From Bombyx mori (lineage: Eukaryota > Arthropoda > Insecta > Lepidoptera > Bombycidae): a DNA stretch of 64,000 bases. Location of the stretch: contig NC_085116.1 of assembly GCF_030269925.1 (NCBI RefSeq), forward strand, positions 9,982,001 through 10,046,000. Reading direction: 5' to 3'. Shown piece by piece: positions 43,901 to 52,409 of the stretch (position 1 is its first letter; every line of letters begins with the position of its first letter). Under the pieces are notes generated by a model. It ran no database searches. It had not been told where the DNA came from and worked only from the letters and a program-made list of their open reading frames with translations. Made by a program: the position numbers and the translations under genes.

Positions 43901-46900
43901 AGTCACGACCCTCAGCAACGAGGATAGCGACGCGAAGAGGAGAGTGATTTACAGATTTTCAAATTTTATTTTTCCGTAATATTATTAAACTAGATTTTTT
44001 CGTATTTGCAAATCAAATTTAGAATTTCGAGATTATTAAATTTTGAAAAATTTTGTTATAGGGGCATAATATGTATTTGTGGATTAACATCCTAACGGTA
44101 ATCCCATCTTTTTTTGCTTGTTTTACTTATGGTATTTGAAAATTAAATGCCTACTAAAGAAATATTTTCCTCAAAACTTAAACCCCCGTCCACACGATTA
44201 GGGCGTTGTCTTTTGTTAACGTTTAGATTAAATCAACGGTGCTCTGTGCCATAATGAACGTTACGTAACACCAATCCAATCACATTGTGTTCATGACAAT
44301 CCATTAGACAGTGTTGGTATATCCTGTATTACTTTATAACTTGGAATGTTCAAATCGATAAGACGATTTCAATATCGGGAATCCACAAAAATTCCAAATC
44401 GTGATAAGAATACGTTGAATCAAAGTATTATTTAAGAATTTCAATGTTTTTGACGTTGTAGGAATAATGAATTTAAAAAAGCGAATATCTTAAACACAAA
44501 TTCATATGTTCGCCGGGTTCTTACCGTTCGTTATCTTCAACTGAGGTAACAACGGTATGCTTGGCCTCGTCCGACTTTTTTTAAAAGACTGCCAATGGGT
44601 TGAAAGGTTACCGGAGATGTCATAATAATATGGTGAACTTTAAAACATGCGGTCGAAGTCAACGATCCTGTTTTGCAACCAATATTTTATTTGCCGCTTA
44701 GTCAACAAGGATGGTGTCTGTACTAATCTGATCGATCTCATAGCGTCGTCAGTGCTCAATTTATTCATTATTGAGGGGAGGTATGAAAGTAGTTGTGGAT
44801 ACCCGCTAGTCCTTAATAGGAGCTCAAACTTCATATAAGAACAAATCATGTAAGATCCTCTGAAAATGAGTTTGCAAGACAACAGACAGTCATAACGATA
44901 AACCGTATAATCTGTTTGTTTATATAATATTCGATAAAACTTTAAAGCAATGTTCGTAAAGCAATGAAAGGACATGGGCCACTCTCCATACATTGCACGG
45001 CCCACTAAACGAAGTTCAAGGACAGTAATGAAATTAAGTTTAAATAACAGACTATATATCCCTTTTCTTATAAACAAATTAAAATCGATGTTGTTCATGG
45101 GGATACAGAGATATTTAAAAAATAAAATAAGAATTTTAGGTTATATCATAAGATTTTGCTGTCAATACACTGACACTTTAACATTTATGACACAGACCTA
45201 ATTCAAAAAGCGCCAGGACTTAATTTTATGCACAACAAAATATAATAAGCAGGTATATAGCAAGGAAACAATAATATCCACAATGCGCACAAGTGCGAAA
45301 ACGAGTGATCAATGAGTTTTTTTTGCCTAATATCATTAATTATTTATTCATCCATGTAACGATTTATTCTACGGATTTAAAAGTATAAAAATAGATTTAG
45401 CTGACTTAACCTAATAGGTGTATGGCTCTAATTAAAAAAAAAAAATTGTTTAGATACAATATATTCATTTCAAAATCCATTAATTAACTATGTTAATATA
45501 TTTTGCTAGTTTTTTTGCAATATAATGTTTTTTTAAGAAGATTTAATGTGAATTTTTAAAATATAAATGTAGCTTAGTCATCCTAATTACTTTTTATTTA
45601 TGGTTTTAATTATCTCACCATTAAAATACCCTTAAATTTTATAATATGTATGTAAAAATGAATTTCTTTTTTCTATAGATATTTCATTAATGTCCTTGAG
45701 AGCACGAGTAGCTAGGCCGAAAATGGCCCATGTTCTTTATAAATCTCTCCGAAACATATAGGTTTGTATCACGCTGCTAAATTACCTGTAATAGATCAGT
45801 CTTGGCACTGAGATCGTGCTTCAGTTGCGTAATGTGGTCCCGTGCCGTTTTCAACTCTCCTTCAAGTGCTGTGACGCGAGACTCCAAACGTCCATTAGCA
45901 GTCAGCAATTCCTTACCGATACGTGCCGTCAATTCCAAATCTTTCTCTTTCTGTTATAAGGACAAAAAAAAAGCATACAATCCTATTAGCAACTATACTA
46001 CTACTAATTTAAAACTGGCACAAAAACCTACTCAAGGTTTTTGCATTGTTTAGTAAGTTTTTGTCGAACAATACAGTGTGTTAAATATACCTAATAAATA
46101 TTTTTAATTGTGTACGTGTTAAAACAGCGAGAACTTCAAGAGTCCACGAAGTTAAATAAGAGCAAATATACAAACAGTGAATAAGCCAAAACATAATATG
46201 TTTTCTAAGTTATTTTGAACTCAGACATAACAATCACCGATTTCTATTCTCACGCTTGTACCCTTCGAAACGATTGATAAAACCAATGAACTTACTTCTT
46301 CTAAGAGCCGTGTTACCGCTTCGATGTCATTGTAGGTTTTTGTCATTTGGCTCACCCTGTTGCTGCATAGAACTGTAAACAAGATTTCCACCTTGTAAAA
46401 AAAAATATTCCCTACATATATGTTCACAATTATTTTCATATATCTCTATATTTATATCTTATATCTCTATATTTACAACCAACAATAGAAAAGATAAGTG
46501 TATATAATAAACACTAATGAAGTGCTTGGATACGATTAAAGAATTCAATAATAAATCCTTGACACCAAAACTAAATAAATATATTGTTTTTTTTTTTAAT
46601 TCGCTATTAAATATAGTTATTTTCATCAATCAATCGTTTGAAAAACGCTTTTATTGGCTTGGTATGTATCTATGTAGCAGAATCTGTCAAAATTATTTTC
46701 ACCATCACACGCAATTTTACGAGCTTTTTTTCTTAACATTTTTTATTTTATACTGTTTAGCCGTCTGACTAGCCACAAAAGCGTGTCTTTTAGTTTTTAA
46801 TTATTATTTGTAATAGATACTTTAATGAACGATAGCCATTCCTTGCTTATTTTATTCATGGTTTGATAAGTTGAGTTTTATAGCGACGTACATTCAGTGT

Positions 46901-49900
46901 TATTTATATACCTATTTTAATGATAGTTTGCAATTTAAACAAATTTGAGCGATCGATAATTTTATTATCTCCATTAATAATATATGCATTCCCTTTTCAT
47001 TCTGAGTTATATATGACTCCATTTCGAGGCACGTATCGCCTATCTCTTAAGTTTTTATCGTATTAATGCCACATTACTATGGCGATATAAGCGGATTATA
47101 TTTTTAATGAGTACTGTAAATATGTATACCTCATGTGTTTTTAAAATTATAAAAAAAAAATGTGTTTAGTTTGTACATTTTCTATGAGCGCCTAAGTCGT
47201 ATGTCCAAGTGAGTTTAAGCTTTGTACAGTATTTGCTGGTATTTCAAGCAAGGTTTCTGGCATAGTACCAGATGGCGCGCGAGTCGAGTCGTCCGAATTA
47301 AATCTAACCTGTTTTAGGACAATATCCGGTTTATAGATACCTTCCCACTTTCTTCGGATAGTTACGAAGTGCACGTAAGCACGGCTCCCTTGACTGCATT
47401 CCAATCTAGTTTTCGGCTACACATATTCATATGCATACAAATTATATGTCTACTTATTATCCAACTACGCTTAATGGGTTTATTTATACTAATTAGAAAA
47501 TTATTTTCGTAATGTCCTATAGTAGAATATTGCTTCAGTGTTGTTATCGTTTACAAATAAGTTTAGTATTATAATAGAAATTCATACTAAGATTTTTGCA
47601 TGTTTGCATCGATACGTAGATAAACTGTCGGTCACAATCAAAACTCCGGTTGTAGTTTTGATTTGTATTATGCACTAAAATTCACATTATGGTATTTACC
47701 CATCAGACCCTATGACGTCAAATAACAAAACTTAATACTTCGCGGTTATTGTCTATGTTGATCACAATAATATTTTCAAACACAAATTTATAATAAATGA
47801 ACACATGAGCAAGCCTTATGATGCAGTTCGGTTAAGTACAAACAAACAAAAAAATATCTTACTGGACATTCCGATTAAAAAACAATGCTTCAAAGTACAA
47901 CACTATGACCCGCGCCGACAACCCAATAATTTTCAAAGAACGCGAATCGTTGCAAACGCTGAGCAGCGCGCAAATGAGGCTGAAGAGTGTGGACTAAACA
48001 CAAAGTTAATAAGTGCGAGCTGGCCGCGTCGGACACTGATAAGATACCGATATTAGTGCTTTCAAGTTGTATATAAAACGTATTTACAATAAAACTCACG
48101 ACAATCGACTTAAAATACATACTGACCCTCTAGAATCTCTTCAGAGTTCGGCCTTCGCGCGTTCATCGAACTAGCGTGTTTGACAAATTCTTTATTAAAA
48201 CATTACATTGCATTTTTCGTTTTGCTATAATAAGCAAACACAAACTAGTGGCAATACATTGGTGTATAAATAAACGATGGAAGATGTGTTGTAATTAGAA
48301 ACAACAGATACGGGCGCTAGGTAACTGATCAAGTTATCGACTGTGATGTGATGTAGCTAACGTAGTACGACCGAGCCCTGCCGGTCCCGTGTCGGTTTTG
48401 TGAGGAACAAGCAAAACAAACCATTCCATTGTGTTTGTCAATGGGAAAACTGCATTACAAAAGACAACAGACAAACATCACCATTTTCATACTTATGTCA
48501 TTATTACAGTATTTTTAGATTATATTGTTAGCATTTTCTTAGGTACTCGTAATTCAAATTATTTTTAAGGTTTAATCTCCGGTTTAATTATTTGAATTTT
48601 ATTCCACGAACAAATAAAAACAGTAAAGTTTCCTGAAGCTTGGAAAATAGTAATCGTTAAAAACAGTTTTATTTTATCATAGTGACGTTCTTTTATAATT
48701 CCAAAAAAAAACATACGATCACAAACAAATGTGTTTGAAACACAAAAATTAATGACTATACATTCTGTTTTTCTTCTCTACTACTACTTTAAGCTCTGGT
48801 TTTGTTTTTTGATTATATCATTTACGTAGCTGCAATTTATGACGTTATATATTTCGTATTATGATCACACAAGTGAATTTAAGTTTACCACTGCAAGTCA
48901 AGAATCCGTTCCGTTAGTTGGTTTTTATGCACGTGAATAGGTTTTACGCTCTTATCTAACATTACGATACAATACGTATCGATTGTGACTACGATTATGT
49001 CTTTCACACGAGGTTGAAAACTTTCACGGTTTTTATCGTGCACGTAGTTACATTTCCGTAGTTTATTACAGTAAACGCGGAGTACTATTACCGGTACTTT
49101 TTTTTTTTAATTCTTTATTAGAGCCATACACCTACTAGGTTAAGTCGGCTTTACCGGTACTTAAAATAAGAGTTAGTCTTCAATTAATAATACGATGTGA
49201 CTGTATTTACAGTAAAATCGAATAAAAATAAAATAAACGGATTCAGCGTTAGTGGCCTTTTTTTTTCTTCCCTAGAAATATCTGTTTACATTTTCTAGTG
49301 TGTGTTTTTTATTTATAACCTAATCACGTTTGGATTATTATTATTATTATTATGTACAAAGTATTTATTCTCGAATTTTTATAAATTTCGGCAAATACTG
49401 AAAACCACGGGCCTAAGCCAAGTGAAGTTCATTTTCAGTTGTAATTCCGTCTGATGTTTCCTTTATTCTTATTATTATTATTACATAATAGTAACAAAAC
49501 CAATGAAATTAATGTACTAAGTTATTCAAAGTATTTCTATTTCAACACAGCGAAGCTGCAGAGTGTATTTAGAGTGTATTTTAGAAAGGGTCATATGAAC
49601 CATATATAATACATATAAAAAACGGTGTTACAATTCGCCAGGTTTTGTAATTATATTGGTTGCATCACAATATTTTACTACCATCATGTATGTCTATGAA
49701 TATTTAAAGTATACAGTAATTGAGCAAGCCCGGTTAAGCCTGTTGATAGCCTACATAACAAACTCGTTGCCATGGCAATATTGAAATCAACAAAATCTCT
49801 AGGGCTACTTTGGATTTAAACATATAAATTTGATATTAAACCGTACCTTAATAGCGAAGACTTATTAATATAAAGACTAGGTGAATGATTAAAGCGCGTG

Positions 49901-50679
49901 GTTTGATTGCGTATTGCACAATAGCAGTGTGAGTAGATTTTTGCCAGTGCTCGACAATGCAGACCTGTTACTTCTAGCTCAAGTCAACCTTATTACATTA
50001 TGTATATACATACTTATTCAATAGCATAATCAAATTTGAATAATAGAACGCCGACTTTCTTGAACTGCATTCCAAAATGGTGATAGAGTGAAGAAGATGT
50101 AAATGCGCATGTCAAGGCCTACTTGAATAAAACATAGTAGGCATATTAAAAACCTCAACAGTTTTTGTACTTTAAAAAATTGTACAAAAGCAAACAAAAA
50201 TGTATTTATTTTATCAAACTGACAAGTAATTTTCGGTCATGGCTAATTATTTAAAACTTGATATGACAAGCGAGATATTAGCTTATGGTATAATGATAGT
50301 ATGATAAGCAAAGATAATCAAGAGTCTGATAGGATATTGTTGTACATAAAATAATTATGAATTCAGGTGGTAAATGAAGCTAGAAATGTTGAAAAGAGCG
50401 ATGATTTGAGCGTCGAAGAGAACTTGACCAATTCATACCTCTATCAAGGAGTAAAGTCCGAATAACTCGAAAATAAATGCGTCCGAAACGGTCTCGTGCG
50501 ACGTGGTATAGGAAGTCCGGATATTCACCGAGGCACTCGCGAAGTTCTGCGTCCGGTAGATAGCTTAGCTCCCGGAAGAGTTCTGGGTCGAAGCCTGGCG
50601 GCGGCGAGGCACGCGACCCTCCTGCGCACCCCGCGCCCAAGCTCGCACAGCCCTCCGCCGTGACGTTCCCGAGCCGCGA
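31205..50679 (-). CDS. milt: milton (TRAK/HAP1 family kinesin adaptor), whole gene
   Basis: Milton links kinesin-1 to the mitochondrial GTPase Miro and so drives axonal transport of mitochondria. Coding exons are 46372-46296, 45950-45786, 43785-43590, 40089-39959, 39255-39166, 36832-36627, 36173-35988, 34421-34279, 32427-32272, 32192-32042 and 31949-31205. All are AG/GT with agreeing phases and give 748 residues from the first junction. A phase-compatible alternative first coding exon lies at 50439-50679. From the junction, residues 1-225 are the HAP1_N coiled coil ([20 protein letters not shown]). [13 protein letters not shown] and [12 protein letters not shown] follow. Near 415-450 is the Milton motif [10 protein letters not shown] with WAQLAKPN. 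The C-terminus is Ser/Pro-rich. GC-rich coding exons stand out from AT-rich introns. Confidence 0.93.
32042..32192 (-). CDS. milt: milton coding exon (acidic segment)
   Basis: About residues 451-501 from the junction. Acceptor TTTTAAAAAG is chosen for phase; donor [19 protein letters not shown], then the acidic [12 protein letters not shown], as in TRAK proteins after the Milton motif, then IYTFTNS. Confidence 0.9.
32272..32427 (-). CDS. milt: milton coding exon (Milton motif)
   Basis: Residues about 399-451 from the junction. Acceptor TAATCAACAG, donor GTATGA. It carries [20 protein letters not shown] and [11 protein letters not shown], the most diagnostic part of the family's second domain. 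Confidence 0.95.
32596..33063. mobile_element. Nested MITE with 8-bp target duplication
   Basis: Starts TAGATATGTGTCGTTCG and ends with the perfect inverse CGAACGACACATATCTA, flanked by ATCCATAC on both sides (32588-32595 and 33064-33071). The 8-bp duplication points to a hAT-like transposase. The interior is GC-richer with repeated TTCGT/ACGAA words and is non-coding. It is inserted 42 bp inside the left end of the piggyBac-like sequence. Confidence 0.85.
33620..33712 (+). pseudogene. Short spliced-looking leader of a piggyBac-type ORF
   Basis: A 30-codon frame ([20 protein letters not shown]...) begins four bases after a good acceptor (TTTCTTTGCAGATA). It is preceded about 170 bp upstream by GTGTGGTAAGTTATTTT, a donor. 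This looks like a transposase 5' end, with an untranslated exon, an intron and the start, truncated by internal deletion at the TAA at 33710. The protein is too short for a firm family call. Confidence 0.35.
34279..34421 (-). CDS. milt: milton coding exon ([10 protein letters not shown] segment)
   Basis: Residues about 351-399 from the junction. Acceptor CATTTTCCAG; donor GTCATT is weak but it is the only one that keeps phase into the next exon. [20 protein letters not shown] corresponds to the conserved segment upstream of the Milton motif. Very GC-rich. Confidence 0.88.
34422..35334. other. milton intron, no coding feature
   Basis: AT-rich intronic DNA. The 69-codon plus-strand frame at 35071-35280 and its antisense partner have no supporting signal. 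Confidence 0.5.
35335..35712 (-). repeat. Bm1 SINE, near full length with tRNA-like head
   Basis: On the minus strand it starts with the tRNA-derived head (GTCATGACCTAACCGATAAG, then GGTTTTCGAATCC, a B-box-like motif). It continues through the linker, the ACTGGTGGTACGGCG core and a CAATAAGAAAAG tail. It is diverged, hence old, but nearly complete. Confidence 0.8.
35740..35980 (+). repeat. Bm1 SINE abutting a milton splice donor
   Basis: A headless Bm1 on the plus strand, from GGTGGTAGGACCTCTTG to CCATCTAAGCAATAAAAAA. Its A tail ends at 35980, and the milton donor GTAAGTT (minus strand) occupies 35981-35987. It is arranged head to head with the copy at 35335-35712. Confidence 0.92.
35988..36173 (-). 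CDS. milt: milton coding exon ([12 protein letters not shown])
   Basis: Residues about 289-350 from the junction. Acceptor AATTTCCAG, donor [26 protein letters not shown] is a family signature. The acidic end [16 protein letters not shown] follows. GC-rich first half. Confidence 0.94.
36627..36832 (-). CDS. milt: milton coding exon (end of HAP1_N domain)
   Basis: Residues about 221-288 from the junction. Acceptor CATGATACAG, donor [26 protein letters not shown] closes the coiled coil. [18 protein letters not shown] is highly conserved in the family. A LINE fragment ends within about 12 bases of the acceptor. Confidence 0.95.
36842..37180 (+). repeat. LINE 3' fragment adjacent to a milton acceptor
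   Basis: A copy of the 28525-28990 family in the opposite orientation, with ACCGTCGACGTCGCCC, GGATCCACCTGATCCATTAA, CCACTGAGTTTCTCGTCGG and GCTCACCTACACGC blocks. It lies immediately upstream, in gene sense, of the exon at 36627-36832. Confidence 0.8.
37186..37396 (-). repeat. Bm1 SINE, diverged
   Basis: Minus-strand Bm1 core and 3' part, from ACTGGTGGTAGGACG to GGTTACCGTAGCCC (as seen on the plus strand). It has lost the A tail and directly follows the LINE fragment at 36842-37180. Confidence 0.82.
37397..38089. other. milton intron, nothing recognised
   Basis: Intronic sequence without an identified repeat or exon. Confidence 0.45.
38090..38281 (-). repeat. Bm1 SINE with internal deletion
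   Basis: Minus-strand Bm1 with a clear poly(A) (plus-strand TTTTTTTTATTGCTTAGATGGG) and core, but missing about 60 bp between the ACGTTGTAGA block and the CGTTTCGCTTTACG block. Confidence 0.88.
38631..38722 (+). repeat. Dispersed GGCAGCGGCTTGG repeat, diverged
   Basis: Fourth copy: AGTAGGCAGCGGTTTG, CCATCAGATGGGTCATATAC and the GCAATAAAAAAA tail. Intronic in milton. Confidence 0.7.
39166..39255 (-). CDS. milt: milton coding exon (coiled coil)
   Basis: Thirty residues, phase 0 to 0, about 191-220 from the junction. Acceptor CGTTTACAG, donor [26 protein letters not shown] and [10 protein letters not shown] are coiled coil that runs directly into ERYAEV of the next exon. Confidence 0.93.
39582..39876 (-). 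repeat. LINE 3' fragment flanked by about 80-bp direct duplications
   Basis: Same family as 28525-28990 and the same orientation, with an A-rich end at about 39573-39587. The two flanks (39493-39573 and 39879-39960) are about 80-bp imperfect copies of each other. Confidence 0.8.
39959..40089 (-). CDS. milt: milton coding exon (coiled coil)
   Basis: Residues about 147-190 from the junction, entering after one base. Acceptor TCTCCGATAG, donor [26 protein letters not shown] and [11 protein letters not shown] are heptad-rich coiled coil. Confidence 0.92.
40090..43589. other. milton intron; repeat relics only
   Basis: A 3.5 kb intron. 40449-40520 is a worn Bm1 on the minus strand. 41685-41860 is a worn LINE 3' fragment of the 28525 family on the plus strand. 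43320-43355 has CA-rich simple sequence. No exon is needed, because the neighbouring exons join in phase. Confidence 0.55.
43590..43785 (-). CDS. milt: milton coding exon (acidic linker and coiled coil)
   Basis: Residues about 82-146 from the junction, phase 0 in and one base out. Acceptor AATTTGTAG, donor [19 protein letters not shown], then [20 protein letters not shown] and [16 protein letters not shown], as in the HAP1_N domain. GC-rich. Confidence 0.94.
44640..45098 (-). CDS. Uncharacterised intron-nested ORF, 152 aa
   Basis: An uninterrupted frame from the ATG at 45098 to the TAA at 44640, entirely within a milton intron and on the same strand. The protein is hydrophobic and Tyr/Leu/Arg-rich ([59 protein letters not shown]). 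No domain, signal peptide or repeat family was recognised. It could be a nested intronless gene, a decayed retrocopy, a relic of a mobile element or a chance frame. In AT-rich DNA an unbroken 152 codons is unusual but not decisive. Confidence 0.33.
   Translation of the reverse strand: MNNIDFNLFIRKGIYSLLFKLNFITVLELRLVGRAMYGEWPMSFHCFTNIALKFYRILYKQTDYTVYRYDCLLSCKLIFRGSYMICSYMKFELLLRTSGYPQLLSYLPSIMNKLSTDDAMRSIRLVQTPSLLTKRQIKYWLQNRIVDFDRMF
45786..45950 (-). CDS. milt: milton coding exon (HAP1_N coiled coil)
   Basis: Fifty-five residues, phase 0 to 0, about 27-81 from the junction. Acceptor CTTATAACAG, donor [26 protein letters not shown] is a near-invariant family signature. [13 protein letters not shown] follows. 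Confidence 0.96.
46296..46372 (-). CDS. milt: milton first common coding exon
   Basis: The exon begins after AACTGTTTACAG-type acceptor TTTACAG with two bases of a split codon and ends GAAGAA before [21 protein letters not shown] and [10 protein letters not shown] are the hallmark start of the TRAK/Milton coiled coil. It needs an upstream exon ending in phase 1; the exon at 50439 satisfies this. Confidence 0.95.
46373..50438. other. Long 5' intron of milton
   Basis: A 4.1 kb AT-rich intron. A CpG-richer patch at 47850-48060 contains, on the minus strand, a TATATA followed by ATCAGTG and could be another first exon or promoter, but no coding join was found. There are no transposons I can name. 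Confidence 0.45.
50439..50679 (-). CDS. milt: milton alternative N-terminal coding exon
   Basis: The frame is open from 50679 (after TGA at 50682-50680) to donor ATAGAG-GTATGA at 50439 and leaves one base over. That is exactly what the exon at 46372 needs, giving LLLDR-V-LCSNRV. The clearly protein-like part is [20 protein letters not shown] and [20 protein letters not shown]. Drosophila milton makes isoforms differing only at the N-terminus, so an alternative first exon is expected. No ATG lies in this frame. The nearest downstream-of-promoter ATG (50683) is in another frame. Either translation starts upstream through splicing, a non-ATG start is used, or the assembly has a small indel in this GC-rich stretch. 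Confidence 0.6.
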
Positions 50680-50733
50680 TCATCGGCTCCCTCCTCTACA
50701 CGACTACACCCACTCCAGTTTCTCACATACACA

Positions 50734-50770
50734 CCACTGAATAGCGTTCACAACTTTTCGGTATAAATAT
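50734..50770 (-). promoter_or_regulatory. TATA plus TCAGT initiator for milton short transcript
   Basis: On the minus strand TATTTATA (50769-50762) is followed by TTCAGTGG (50741-50734). The A of the arthropod initiator TCAGT falls 31 bases after the first T of the TATA box, the canonical spacing. Transcription would enter the exon at 50439-50679 about 60 bases downstream. Confidence 0.6.
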
Positions 50771-52368
50771 CCTATTCACAAAGTCTCCTTGATCGTAATA
50801 ATTGGTCGCACAAACTGAGCTGATAAATCATTTTACACTTTATATATTTTTGTGACGTAAGCCCTGGAAATTTTGTAGAAATCGTGTCGAGAACTTATTT
50901 GAAGGTATCATCATCACAGAACACGATTGACTCGCAGAAAAAAACATGTGACTATCTGAAGAACGCTGGGACGGACAAGCGAGTCGGTAACTCGTAGTCG
51001 TACCCGTAATAATTTATTTATTTTTGCTTATAAAACTTAAGCCGTTTTTGCAGGACGTTGTAATTAAAAGAGAATGTCATTGTACTATTACAAAAAGAAC
51101 TACCCTACCTAGTACCTACAGAAAAACCGTATATTTTAAATATTTATATTATATATTATAATGTATTATTAGAATGTCTTCTAAAAGTTTATTGTAAAAA
51201 GTACGGCAAACATTAAAAAACAAATGAGTAACAAGCGTATTGTATTCACGATATTTTGTTCTTTAATAATAAAATTATTTTGAATTCCGTTTCCCAAACA
51301 TTAGAGACCTGACAATAGTCAGAACGATGATCTCAGTATTTATTTACTCAGTCAATGGACATGACATGAGTGTTTTTGACGAACTTAAAATCACGGCCAT
51401 TGAAAAAAGAAATTCATTAACTATGTAATTATTCGCTTCGTTACCTTGAATTTGTTAATCTTTAGAGAATCACTGCAGTGTAGTAGAATAATAGAATTTT
51501 AAGTGAACCAACAAAACCGGAAAATTTACTTTAATACTCAAAAGACCGTGTTCTGGTCATATTCTTGAAAGGCGGTTTAAAAAAAAAACATTTTCGTTCC
51601 ATGACTCAAAACACATGAAGAAACTTGAACAGCGAAGGTTATCATCGTATACGTGATTCAGAAATGACGTAAAAATTGCATCTCGCTTTAGATTTTTTGT
51701 TTAGAACAATATTTTTAATGGAAATTATATTTTTATACGGCAGGTAGTACATCAGTGTTTTATTAAGGACCAGTAACTCTCTTTATTTTAATAGTATTAT
51801 ATTATTCATAAAATGTATACGACGTAATAATATGAATAAAACCTTTTGACATTCTTCTCATTACGGACTTGAAAATCTACTATAACCCCAATTAGACCGT
51901 CAGCCTGTTCGGTAATCAATCGGAAAATACGCGTTAGATGCGACCCAAGCCACTTGATATATAGCTATCTACTTCCTTTTTTAAGCAGTAATATAAGGCA
52001 TGTTACAAACCCAAACAACACTTTATTTCTACCAGGAAGCAACCATGCGTTGCAATTAGGAAGAACAGAACAGCCGTTAATTTTATGAAAAACTATTAAT
52101 ACGAGAAAAAATATCACGAAATCATGCTCGAAATTTTCTCTAATTTCAATTATTCTTTTTTTTACAACGGTATAAACTAATATTTTTTTAAAATAATAAT
52201 CAACTTTGAAGAAGGGAAGGTTCTGTATTTGACGTATGTATTTCCGATTTCTCCGTCATCGTTGATCGATTTTGATAAATATGTTTTGTTTAGAATGTCT
52301 GCTAATTACTCTTGAGGCTGTATTTCATTTTTGAACTCGATTCTTACTTATAGGATTCATATTGGTGA
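50771..52368. other. Upstream of milton alternative promoter, non-coding
   Basis: AT-rich, no repeat or exon recognised. Confidence 0.45.
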
Positions 52369-52409
52369 ATATTGTAGGTACTGCGTATATAACGCAGTAC
52401 CTACAATAT
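52369..52409. repeat. Perfect 17-bp inverted repeat (hairpin)
   Basis: ATATTGTAGGTACTGCG, the 7-base loop TATATAA, then the exact inverse CGCAGTACCTACAATAT. There is no poly-T or element boundary beside it that would explain it. Confidence 0.9.

Noticed and set aside
47192..47404. Minus-strand 70-codon frame considered as a milton 5' exon
   Set aside because: No resemblance to TRAK N-termini and no phase-compatible donor found.
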